The position numbers were made by a program, and so were the translations under genes. DNA of 55,316 nt, taken from a virus. Below are positions 45,485 to 51,707 of this stretch, piece after piece (within the stretch, counting starts at the first letter, position 1; the number at the start of each line of letters is the position of its first letter). A model generated the notes under the pieces. That model made no database searches. It was given only the letters and a program-made list of their open reading frames with translations, and had not been told where the DNA came from. Where the stretch lies: positions 1 to 55,316 of the IMG/VR virus record IMGVR_UViG_3300025151_000045; one strand, given 5' to 3'.

Positions 45485-47120
45485 AGGTTCTAGCTAAAGT
45501 TATTATTGCGTTAGTAGACATAATGGTGGTGGCTACAGATACTGCATTAAGCAACGCACTCTTAGTTACCTTGGCTGGATCTATTATCCCTTCTTTTATT
45601 AAATTCACCACCTGTTTATTCTTGGCATTAACTCCACGCACATTCCAATGACCCCCTTCTAGAAACTCACCAAAATGGGCAATGTCCTCTCCATCGCAAC
45701 CAGCATTTCTCATGATTGCCTCAAATGGTTTCTTTAAAGCTCTGCTTAATATTAGCCCAGCTGCTAAGTTAGCAGTGGTTCCAGATAGTTTCTTACCCCA
45801 AGACACACTCTTTTTACTAAATAGCATTTCAAAGCTATATAGGCAAACTCCCCCTCCAGGGAGTATTCCATCTTCCAGTGCAGCCTTTACTGCACAAACT
45901 GCGTCTTCTATTCTATCAAACCTTTCTTTCTGCTCAGTGTCAGTAAGCCCACCAGCGTAGATAACGCCAATTGCTCCTACCAGCGAAGCTATCCTATTAT
46001 TAATATGATCTCTATCAACCTTCTTAGTTGCTAGTTTGTACTGCTCCTTAAGTTGTGCAACCCTTTCATCAACACCCTCATTCTCCACTTCACCCTTTAC
46101 AATTACTGTAGTGTCCCTACTTACTGTTACCTTAGCAGCATGACCTAAGTCATTCTCAGTGATCAAGCTTAGATCATCACCAGTCTTTTCAGAAAAATAC
46201 TTCGCCCCCAAAGATAACGCTATGTCTTCCATCATCTCATGCGACTTATAACCAAAGCTTGGTGGTGGAATAATACACACCCTTACGCCATTCTTCATTA
46301 CGTTTGCTGCCAGCGTGTTGATCATGTTGGTTGAGCAGTTAGCAATAATCAATAGCTTATCTTTATTTTTTACCACTGGCTTTAATACATTCTCTATTTG
46401 AAATATATTATCAATGTCAGAATCACAAACCAATACCTTACAGTTCTCATATATACACTCATCCCTCTCATGGTTGTTTACAAACAGATGAGAGCTATAC
46501 CCTCTATCCAATTTAAACCCATCAGTAACGTCAGCGTAAGTAAGCTCAGTCTCTGACTTCTCTACAGTAACCATTCCATCAGGACCCACCTTCTGGTAAG
46601 CGTCAGCTATAATCTTTCCTATCTCCTTATCGTTGTTAGCAGAGATGGTAGCTACATCAATTAATTTTTTTTGATCCAACTTAATTGACTTCTTATTTAA
46701 TATTCCTACAAAGTCATTAGTCAACTTAACAATCTCATTTAAAAGCTCAGTCTTATTTAACGCAACTACACTATCCTCTAAAGCGTAGATGATCTCTTTA
46801 ACTAACGCTTCAGCAAGAACAATAGATGTAGTGGTTCCATCACCTGCGTCCAGTGCTGTCTTGGCAGCTGCCTGCTTCATTACCTTTACTGCTAAATTTT
46901 CTATTGGATCCAACATGTCGATTGACTTAGCTACAGTTACACCATCCTTAGTTACTGTTATTCCATGCGAATGGGACTGCGACTCAATTAACACAGTCTG
47001 TCCCTGGGGACCTAGTGTTGACTTGACAGCCTTAGAAAGTTTTGTGATTCCTGAAATTAATTTATCTCTAGCCTCCTTATCAAAGGTTAGATTTTTGGGA
47101 GAATATCCTAGTTCGTTCAT
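45471..47120 (-). CDS. groEL: Chaperonin GroEL (549 aa)
   Basis: Full-length group I chaperonin. Equatorial ATP site: TLGPQGQTVLIES, KDGVTVAKSI and DAGDGTTTSIVLAEAL. The apical domain is present and the second equatorial part has GGGVCLYSFE and GIIDPAKVTKSALLNAVSVA. The usual Gly/Met-rich C-terminal tail is missing (ends RTYESQ). Sequence is divergent from cellular GroEL in the apical domain, which suggests a phage-adapted client or partner. It would assist folding of virion proteins with the adjacent GroES. A good Bacteroidota-type promoter precedes it. Confidence 0.93.
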   Translation of the reverse strand: MNELGYSPKNLTFDKEARDKLISGITKLSKAVKSTLGPQGQTVLIESQSHSHGITVTKDGVTVAKSIDMLDPIENLAVKVMKQAAAKTALDAGDGTTTSIVLAEALVKEIIYALEDSVVALNKTELLNEIVKLTNDFVGILNKKSIKLDQKKLIDVATISANNDKEIGKIIADAYQKVGPDGMVTVEKSETELTYADVTDGFKLDRGYSSHLFVNNHERDECIYENCKVLVCDSDIDNIFQIENVLKPVVKNKDKLLIIANCSTNMINTLAANVMKNGVRVCIIPPPSFGYKSHEMMEDIALSLGAKYFSEKTGDDLSLITENDLGHAAKVTVSRDTTVIVKGEVENEGVDERVAQLKEQYKLATKKVDRDHINNRIASLVGAIGVIYAGGLTDTEQKERFDRIEDAVCAVKAALEDGILPGGGVCLYSFEMLFSKKSVSWGKKLSGTTANLAAGLILSRALKKPFEAIMRNAGCDGEDIAHFGEFLEGGHWNVRGVNAKNKQVVNLIKEGIIDPAKVTKSALLNAVSVATTIMSTNAIITLARTYESQ

Positions 47121-47144
47121 ACTTGATTAAATTTAAATTATAAA

Positions 47145-47175
47145 CAAATATAAATAAAAAACTATACTATACAAG
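47145..47175 (-). promoter_or_regulatory. Bacteroidota-type promoter of the groEL unit
   Basis: On the - strand CTTG, 19 bases, then TATATTTG: both the -33 (TTG) and -7 (TAnnTTTG) elements are present with near-ideal spacing, 25 bases before the GroEL ATG. This is the most complete promoter of this type found in the window. Confidence 0.65.
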
Positions 47176-47179
47176 TATC

Positions 47180-47320
47180 TTATTTTATTTTCACCAGCTC
47201 CAAGAGTGGCATCATAAATACTTTAACAAACCCCTTAGGCTTGTAAGATACTAAAGCATAACTTGTACTAAGGCTCTTTATATAAACCCTTTTACCATTA
47301 TGTGTTAACCTGCGTTTCAT
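47180..47320 (-). CDS. Small basic hypothetical protein (46 aa)
   Basis: Short ORF upstream of the GroEL promoter. Translation MKRRLTHNGKRVYIKSLSTS then YALVSYKPKGFVKVFMMPLL and ELVKIK is basic and strand-like, similar to small phage control proteins. A TGTGACGA repeat lies immediately before its ATG, so it may be regulated by whatever binds the repeats. Unrecognised; could be fortuitous. Confidence 0.45.
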   Translation of the reverse strand: MKRRLTHNGKRVYIKSLSTSYALVSYKPKGFVKVFMMPLLELVKIK

Positions 47321-47502
47321 TGTGACGACTTTTTAGGTATATACTATTATATATAATACTATGTAAAGGTAAATGTTTTTTTTATTTATTATTACTTTTT
47401 TTTCATCACAATTGTCACAAAAGAAATAAATAACTGATAATCAACTAGTTACACTGTGACGAGACTGTGACGACCTGTGACGATAATACTGATCTGTGAC
47501 GA
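47321..47502 (+). repeat. TGTGACGA direct repeats with AT-rich tract (operator or origin candidate)
   Basis: TGTGACGA occurs at 47321, 47455, 47466, 47476 and 47495, all in the same direction. The last four are spaced 11, 10 and 19 bases, about one or two helical turns, so they lie on one face of the DNA. Between the first and the rest is an AT-rich stretch (about 47340-47412) and an inverted TTGTCACAA. The arrangement resembles iterons beside an unwinding element, or operators. No protein-coding gene is seen at 47321-47518. Confidence 0.6.
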
Positions 47503-47518
47503 TCTTATATATAGGCAT

Positions 47519-47545
47519 AAAAAAAGGGTGGTAATTAAACCACCC
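47519..47545 (-). terminator. Rho-independent terminator after 58-aa gene
   Basis: On the - strand GGGTGGT pairs with ACCACCC around a 6-base loop and is followed by 7 T. It lies about 50 bases after the stop of the 58-aa ORF and isolates it from the repeat/GroEL region. Confidence 0.75.
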
Positions 47546-47595
47546 TCTTTCGAACAAACACACCTAATTGAAGGACATTGGTGAGAAGAAAACTC

Positions 47596-47772
47596 TTATA
47601 ACTTCTTGAATAAATTGATATTCGCATTTGCTAATTCATTAGCCTCTGCAATCATTCGAACCTTTTCAGCTCTTTTTAATTCTTTACGCATTCGAGCCAT
47701 TTTTGAAATACCCATTTCTGGCTCAGGTCTATCGTTGATCAACCTTCCTCGTTTTATATTTAATCCATCCAT
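47596..47772 (-). CDS. Small basic hypothetical protein (58 aa)
   Basis: Monocistronic ORF bracketed by a promoter-like TATCTTTG and a strong terminator. Translation MDGLNIKRGRLINDRPEPEM then GISKMARMRKELKRAEKVRM is basic and mostly helical in its second half. The -7 element ends only 4 bases before the ATG, so the message may be leaderless, or translation may begin at Met20. Not recognised. Confidence 0.55.
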   Translation of the reverse strand: MDGLNIKRGRLINDRPEPEMGISKMARMRKELKRAEKVRMIAEANELANANINLFKKL

Positions 47773-47776
47773 GAAA

Positions 47777-47784
47777 CAAAGATA
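47777..47784 (-). promoter_or_regulatory. Putative -7 promoter element TATCTTTG
   Basis: Perfect TAnnTTTG on the - strand, 4 bases before the ATG of the 58-aa ORF. Together with the terminator downstream it defines a single-gene unit. No -33 element recognised. Confidence 0.45.
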
Positions 47785-48426
47785 AGAAATTTTTTTTAGA
47801 TATCTGGAGATTTTGGGTTCTATAGCGATCTACGTCAAGCACCCCTCAGTGTGAAATGAAAATAAAAAAGGCGACCCTTCAGTGTTGTATCTGAGGTGGT
47901 GGAACTTTTTAGCTTTTTATCTACCTCTGTTGCTCGTCCAGGTCACGCCCTTTTCGTTTATCCTAGGCTACCCCCTTGACCACGTCACTCGACCACCATC
48001 CCAATGGCTCATTACACCTAGGAGTCACCCCTTCCCCCCTACCCCCAAGACAGAAGGAGAGAGTCTGAACACCTTCAGAGAGGAAGACCCTTCCCTCAGC
48101 CCCTGCCCCAACCCCAATCTTCCTAAACAAAACCACCAGAGAGAATGCGAGTCTAACTACCTGACAGTCAGTGGACTGAGAGTTGCACCACCTAAATGTG
48201 TCTAAAAACAGAAAATTCGCTACCTCTGTTAACAGATAAGAGATTTTGTTTAAGGTTGTGTCATATGGAGTAGACAGGTAGAATCTAAAATCAAAATGGT
48301 TAAACAAAACGTAAATAATTCGTCAATAACTTGTCAGTCTCAATCCCTTGCCATATCATTGCACCAACAACGAGTTCTTTGACATGCTGACCACACCGAG
48401 ACTATCAGTCGCACCTTCGGTACTCC

Positions 48427-48473
48427 CTCTAGAGTCCTTCTAGAGAGCACCTTTCGAGTCCTTCGAGAGAGCA
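48427..48473 (+). repeat. Two tandem hairpins with same loop and compensated stems
   Basis: Unit 1 is CTCTAGA-GTCCT-TCTAGAG-AGCA; unit 2 is CTTTCGA-GTCCT-TCGAGAG-AGCA. The 5-base loop and the AGCA tail are identical, while the 7-bp stems differ at three positions per arm in ways that keep pairing. That is direct evidence for selection on RNA (or cruciform) structure within one molecule. Confidence 0.75.
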
Positions 48474-48695
48474 TATGGAGTGGCAAGGTTAAATGCTTCA
48501 GATATAGAATACTCCACCTGATATGGAGTAGGGAATAAGCCTCTGATAAGAGTCAGAGCAGTGAGTCAGTAAGGTATCTGTTGAGTATGAGGAGCAGTAA
48601 AATGTACACCTCGTCCAGTAAAACCTATGGTAAGATGTTAATCAGAGCATCTAGAGTAAGGCTGGAAATGAAAGACAGAGAATCATCAAGACAAC

Positions 48696-48794
48696 GATGA
48701 GGTTAAATGCAGGGCAACCACTGAAACACAGAAGTCACACAATGGTGGACTTAAACTATACTCAGGGTAGGGAGTTCGATTCTCCCCCTTATCG
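48696..48794 (+). other. tRNA-like 3' element (T-arm plus acceptor pairing)
   Basis: GGGAG-TTCGATT-CTCCC (48770-48786) is a perfect T-arm with a canonical T-loop. The next 7 bases CCTTATC pair with GATGAGG at 48696-48702 (one G-T pair), as an acceptor stem would. The 67 bases between do not fold into a normal D-arm and anticodon arm, there is no encoded CCA, and the total is 99 bases. It may be a tRNA mimic or degenerate tRNA at the end of the structured region, not a working tRNA. Confidence 0.3.
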
Positions 48795-48814
48795 CTAACC
48801 ATAAAACAATAACA

Positions 48815-49015
48815 ATGAAAAAACACATCATCGAAATCATCAAGAGAAACGTAGAGTTATCTATGAACAGAGTAAAAATCATCGCTTCAAGGCTTCAGGA
48901 AGACATTCAAGAAATGGGTCTTGCTGGTGAAGACATTGAATCGTACATCGAGTGGGCAATGAGTAACGTTGCCTTCTTTGATATAGAGAACAGAGTAGTA
49001 TTAATTAATCAATAA
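48815..49015 (+). CDS. Small helical hypothetical protein (66 aa)
   Basis: First protein gene of the right arm, 20 bases after the tRNA-like element. Helical, with IKRNVELSMNRVKIIASRLQ and an acidic GEDIESYIEW stretch. The AT-rich leader (AACAATAACA) lacks a Shine-Dalgarno site. No family recognised. Confidence 0.6.
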   Translation: MKKHIIEIIKRNVELSMNRVKIIASRLQEDIQEMGLAGEDIESYIEWAMSNVAFFDIENRVVLINQ

Positions 49016-49018
49016 AAT

Positions 49019-49024
49019 AGGAGG
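49019..49024 (+). promoter_or_regulatory. Strong Shine-Dalgarno site AGGAGG
   Basis: Perfect AGGAGG with an 8-base spacer before ATG 49033. Such sites are uncommon in this AT-rich Bacteroidota-type genome; most neighbours have only A/T-rich leaders. It marks a gene with distinct translation control, the one that ends in the hammerhead. Confidence 0.7.
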
Positions 49025-49032
49025 AACATAAG

Positions 49033-49242
49033 ATGGAACAATCACGCAAAATAAAAATGATCGAAACAATAACTAACCTATCTGACGAGAGACTAAAAGA
49101 GGTATATGAGAGAGTTCTTGATGAGCTACTTTCATTCCCTTATGAAGAGGACTTGAAGGTAAGTCAGAAGTTTATGGAGTTCGAGATAGTAAGAAGGTGG
49201 ACGAGGTCACTTGAGGTGAATATAGTAGGGAAGAGACAGTAA
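49033..49242 (+). CDS. Small helical protein whose stop codon lies in the hammerhead (69 aa)
   Basis: Preceded by a perfect AGGAGG. Helical and charged (ETITNLSDERLKEVYERVLD; VSQKFMEFEIVRRWTRSLEV). The TAA stop at 49240-49242 is part of ribozyme stem I, so a ribosome at the stop codon would unfold the ribozyme and might delay cleavage. No family recognised. Confidence 0.65.
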   Translation: MEQSRKIKMIETITNLSDERLKEVYERVLDELLSFPYEEDLKVSQKFMEFEIVRRWTRSLEVNIVGKRQ

Positions 49243-49321
49243 TACTGATGAGTCCTAGAAGGACGAAACCTAGAGGTGAGGTGGCAATGGGGCTACCTCT
49301 TAAACTCGATGGTCTATTACT
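49238..49321 (+). ncRNA. Type I hammerhead ribozyme
   Basis: All core parts are present in order. Stem I is AGTAATA (49238-49244) pairing with TATTACT (49315-49321). Core CTGATGA is at 49245-49251. Stem II is GTCCT-AGA-AGGAC (49252-49264) with the conserved G-C first pair. Core GAAA is at 49265-49268. Stem III opens with ACC/GGT, has an inner GAG/CTC, and a distal GAGGTGGC/GCTACCTC stem with loop AATGGG. The cleavage triplet GTC is at 49312-49314, predicting a cut after 49314. Both ends lie in stem I, hence type I. Cleavage would separate the upstream gene's mRNA from a downstream message with a 27-base leader. Confidence 0.92.
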
Positions 49322-49341
49322 AATCAATTAAAATTAAAATT

Positions 49342-49464
49342 GTGAGACTATACACAAATGGAAACACTTGGAAATACTCATTAAGAATGGGTAGACTTTG
49401 GTTCTATTGGAAGCCAATTAAGAAAGGTAGAAAAAGATTTATTATTCAATTAACTAAAAATTAA
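49342..49464 (+). CDS. Small basic protein with GTG start (40 aa)
   Basis: First ORF after the hammerhead cut. GTG 49342 is chosen because its leader (ATTAAAATT) matches the leader of the next gene (ATTAAAATTATG). The peptide is aromatic and basic (GRLWFYWKPIKKGRKRFIIQ), plausible for nucleic-acid or membrane contact. No family recognised. Confidence 0.5.
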   Translation: MRLYTNGNTWKYSLRMGRLWFYWKPIKKGRKRFIIQLTKN

Positions 49465-49468
49465 AATT

Positions 49469-49660
49469 ATGAATCAGGAAATAACACTTCAGTTGACAGA
49501 AGGTCAACCAATATTTTACTCACGTTCTGGAAATTTACCGAAGGTACAGAAGGAACTAATACTCATCGATGGACTATCTGAAATAGATGTCCTTCCATTA
49601 TCGAAGATGGGAAAGAGGTTTAAGAAGAACATTCAAGAATTGTCTAATCTAATATTTTAA
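49469..49660 (+). CDS. Small hypothetical protein (63 aa)
   Basis: Beta-rich start (MNQEITLQLTEGQPIFYSRS), then a helical basic end (SKMGKRFKKNIQELSNLIF). Leader ATTAAAATT as in neighbours. Gap of 4 bases to the gene upstream and 3 to the gene downstream, so part of a polycistronic message. Unrecognised. Confidence 0.6.
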   Translation: MNQEITLQLTEGQPIFYSRSGNLPKVQKELILIDGLSEIDVLPLSKMGKRFKKNIQELSNLIF

Positions 49661-49663
49661 ATT

Positions 49664-49876
49664 ATGTCAGAGGAAATACAAGAGTTCCTAAAGGAATTAA
49701 ACACAGAGCTAAAGATTACAGTAAAGCAACTGAAAGATTTTTACATCAACAGTGGTCGTCTAGATGAATACGATGATAGACACCAATGGACAGATGAAGA
49801 TATTCTTGACTATGCCCTCAATGATGAAGGGTGGTTGATAGAGTATGATAAATTTATTAATCAACATAAAAAATAG
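49664..49876 (+). CDS. Small acidic protein (70 aa)
   Basis: Acidic, helical (MSEEIQEFLKELNTELKITV) with an Asp-rich centre (GRLDEYDDRHQWTDEDILDY). Small acidic proteins in this kind of region can be DNA mimics, but this is only a compositional hint. Precedes the ArdC-like gene by 4 bases. Confidence 0.6.
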   Translation: MSEEIQEFLKELNTELKITVKQLKDFYINSGRLDEYDDRHQWTDEDILDYALNDEGWLIEYDKFINQHKK

Positions 49877-49880
49877 AGCA

Positions 49881-50852
49881 ATGGCACAGAAGAAAAAAAC
49901 AGATATCTATGAGAAGATTACTAACATAGTTATCAAGGGACTACAAGAGAAGGGCTTGAATTGGTTCAAGTCTTGGACTAACGAATATGGTCAAGAGATG
50001 TTACCAGTGAATCACATCTCAGGTAAAGCGTATAGAGGAATCAATGTCTTTATCTGCTACGCTTCAGCAATGGAGTATGGATATCCAACGAATGAGTGGA
50101 TAGGGTACAAACAAGCCAAGGATATGGGATACAAAGTCCCTAAGGGAGCTACTGAGATATTCTATTGGTATACGATGTACTTCGATGCAACCAAGAAGAA
50201 ATGGATATACTTTGGTGAGTACAAGAAGTTAACCAAAGGGATGAGTGCAGAAGACAAAGCCAATAGGTTTACTCAGAGAATGTTCCCTAAGTCTCAGTTC
50301 GTATGGAACATAGCTCAGTTAACTGAAACGTTAGATGGCAAGTCAGCTACTGTAGAACCTAAGTGGACTCCACAGAAACCAATGATCATTGAAGACAAGA
50401 ACGCAGAGATTAAAAAAGCGAAGGCTGTCTACAAGAATATGGAGCTCAAGCCTTCCTTGAGACATGGAGGTAGCAGAGCATACTACAGACCATCAGCACA
50501 CCACATACAGATGCCTAAGCTAGAGACGTTCAAGACATCAGAGGACTACTACAAGGTACTGTTTCACGAGATGGTACACTCTACAGGTAACGAGCAGATA
50601 CTCAACAGAAAGGGAGTGGCTAAGTTCAATGGCTTTGGCACTGAGACTTACTCAAGAGAGGAACTTGTAGCTGAGGTAGGGTCAATGATGCTGTGCTCTA
50701 AGATAAATCTGATACCATCAGATGAGTACACTAACAGTAAAGCCTACATCAATGGATGGGTGAAGTACTTGAAGAATCACAAGAAAGAAGTGATGACTGC
50801 TTGTGCTCAGTCACAGAAGGCTGTCGAATATATCTTAAATGAAACCAAATAA
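49881..50852 (+). CDS. ArdC-like antirestriction protein (323 aa)
   Basis: ATG 49881 (MAQKKKTDIYEKITN) is used; the earlier in-frame start would overlap the previous gene. The N-terminal ssDNA-binding domain (about 5-140) has SGKAYRGINVFICYASA, EWIGYKQAKDMGYKVPKGA and IFYWYTMYF landmarks. The C-terminal zincin domain has HEMVHSTG with zinc ligands H229 and H233 and catalytic E230, and REELVAEVGSMML supplies a third ligand. ArdC-type proteins protect incoming ssDNA and counter restriction. Its stop codon begins the first of three homologous spacers. Confidence 0.85.
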   Translation: MAQKKKTDIYEKITNIVIKGLQEKGLNWFKSWTNEYGQEMLPVNHISGKAYRGINVFICYASAMEYGYPTNEWIGYKQAKDMGYKVPKGATEIFYWYTMYFDATKKKWIYFGEYKKLTKGMSAEDKANRFTQRMFPKSQFVWNIAQLTETLDGKSATVEPKWTPQKPMIIEDKNAEIKKAKAVYKNMELKPSLRHGGSRAYYRPSAHHIQMPKLETFKTSEDYYKVLFHEMVHSTGNEQILNRKGVAKFNGFGTETYSREELVAEVGSMMLCSKINLIPSDEYTNSKAYINGWVKYLKNHKKEVMTACAQSQKAVEYILNETK

Positions 50853-50893
50853 TTTAATCAGCCCCTCAGTTGAGGGGCACAATATTTATAACT
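50853..50893 (+). promoter_or_regulatory. Hairpin leader element, copy 1
   Basis: Runs from the ArdC stop to the next start: TTTAATCAG, hairpin GCCCCTC-AGTT-GAGGGGC (50861-50878), then CACAATATTTATAAC. No T-run follows, so it is not a terminator. Homologous to copies 2 and 3 with compensated stem changes. Confidence 0.85.
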
Positions 50894-51664
50894 ATGAGTG
50901 AATCTAAAAAATATGTAGTAATAGAAACTTGGAATGGAGAAGGATACTCTGATTCAGGTTGTAGTATAGTAACATCAAATGATATCGTTGCTCACTGCAA
51001 AGCCTTAGCTGAAGAAGAGGTTGCCCCTGTTGAAATGAAGAAAGTTCACAACCTTGACAATGACAAGGTAAAATTTCAATACTCAGTTGGTGAAAATGCA
51101 GGTGCAGTATGCTACGAGGAGCTAGAAGATGATATGTTAGCGATTGCAATTGAGCCCCTAACAAACAGCTACACTGTCCTTAGAGACAAGACAGATGTAG
51201 ACATAATGGCTAACTTTATCAAGAAACATTCTGAAGAGTACCAAGAGACTCAGCAGGTGTATGGTATATGTCACGAGAACTTTGATGGTGGGTTAATCTT
51301 ATGTGCTCTTATTGAAGATGAGCCTGAGGTTAAGCAAACCAAAAAGTACAAGGCAGAGTACTACCTACCAAGACACCTCAATGGGTTTGTACAATACAGA
51401 GGTTATCAGATGTTATGTGTGTTAGCCAATTCGTTATCCTCATTATCTGGCAGAGCAAGGTTTTACCTATCTGAAGAGGAGAGGGTAGATATGAAATGGT
51501 CTACCTATAGAGGTGAGGGTAGCTTTATGTCAGCTGTCGTTGAGGGGGACTTCTTGTCTGCTTATCACAAAGGGAGCACAGACCTACAAAAACTCTTGCT
51601 AGATGCTGTTAACAGTGGAGAGATTGAGCTACCTACTAACAGAGAGATACATAAGAACTATTAA
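50894..51664 (+). CDS. Hypothetical protein, paralogue of the gene at 52659 (256 aa)
   Basis: ATG 50894 (MSESKKYVVIETWNGEGYSD) is used because the hairpin leader ends there. The N-terminal domain (YVVIETW, then IVAHCKALAEE, VKFQYSV and VCYEELE) parallels the 245-aa protein at 52659 (YIIIDTW, VQNHCKDLAIK, ITFQDD, VVYYHLI). The middle (EEYQETQQVYGICH) and an aromatic/Arg-rich C-terminal block follow. Unknown function, flanked by hairpin leaders on both sides. Confidence 0.65.
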   Translation: MSESKKYVVIETWNGEGYSDSGCSIVTSNDIVAHCKALAEEEVAPVEMKKVHNLDNDKVKFQYSVGENAGAVCYEELEDDMLAIAIEPLTNSYTVLRDKTDVDIMANFIKKHSEEYQETQQVYGICHENFDGGLILCALIEDEPEVKQTKKYKAEYYLPRHLNGFVQYRGYQMLCVLANSLSSLSGRARFYLSEEERVDMKWSTYRGEGSFMSAVVEGDFLSAYHKGSTDLQKLLLDAVNSGEIELPTNREIHKNY

Positions 51665-51707
51665 TTTAATCAGTCCCCTTGTATGAGGGGACACAATACA
51701 TAAAACA
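51665..51707 (+). promoter_or_regulatory. Hairpin leader element, copy 2
   Basis: TTTAATCAG, hairpin GTCCCCTT-GTAT-GAGGGGAC (51673-51692), then CACAATACATAAAACA. Stop-to-start like copy 1. The first stem pair outside the C/G core changes from C-G to T-A compared with copies 1 and 3, a compensated change. Confidence 0.85.

Larger units (their letters stand above)
47836..48794 (+). ncRNA. Candidate large structured non-coding RNA region
   Basis: About 1 kb without a convincing protein gene. The stretch 47940-48130 is strongly C-rich on this strand, unlike the AT-rich neighbours. Many pairings are visible: CCTCAG/CTGAGG (from 47843), TCCTAGG/CCTAGGA (47961 and 48018), TCTGAA/TTCAGA near 48065, CAGTC/GACTG near 48165, two matched hairpins at 48427-48473, TACTCCA/TGGAGTA at 48510-48530 and CTCTGA/TCAGAG at 48541-48558. 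The 3' end looks tRNA-like. Size, phage setting and hairpin density recall the ornate large RNAs of phages (GOLLD, ROOL), but I cannot assign a class. Strand and ends are inferred from the downstream + genes. Confidence 0.45.

Noticed and set aside
47882-48205. 108-codon + strand open frame in the C-rich region
   Set aside because: Pro/Ser/Thr-rich translation follows from the base bias, has no domain-like pattern, and overlaps perfect hairpins; no suitable leader.
47963-48307. 115-codon - strand open frame antisense to the structured region
   Set aside because: Composition reflects G-rich strand; no leader or promoter, no recognisable fold, and it is opposed to the RNA-like pairings.
48427-48473. 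CRISPR or phage attachment repeat
   Set aside because: Only two units, each an internal hairpin with no spacers; no cas genes or integrase in the window.
48696-48794. Ordinary tRNA gene (for example Leu with TAA in GTGGA-CTTAAAC-TATAC)
   Set aside because: The anticodon stem has a mismatch, no D-arm fits, 42 bases lie where about 19 are expected, and no CCA is present. Kept only as a tRNA-like element.
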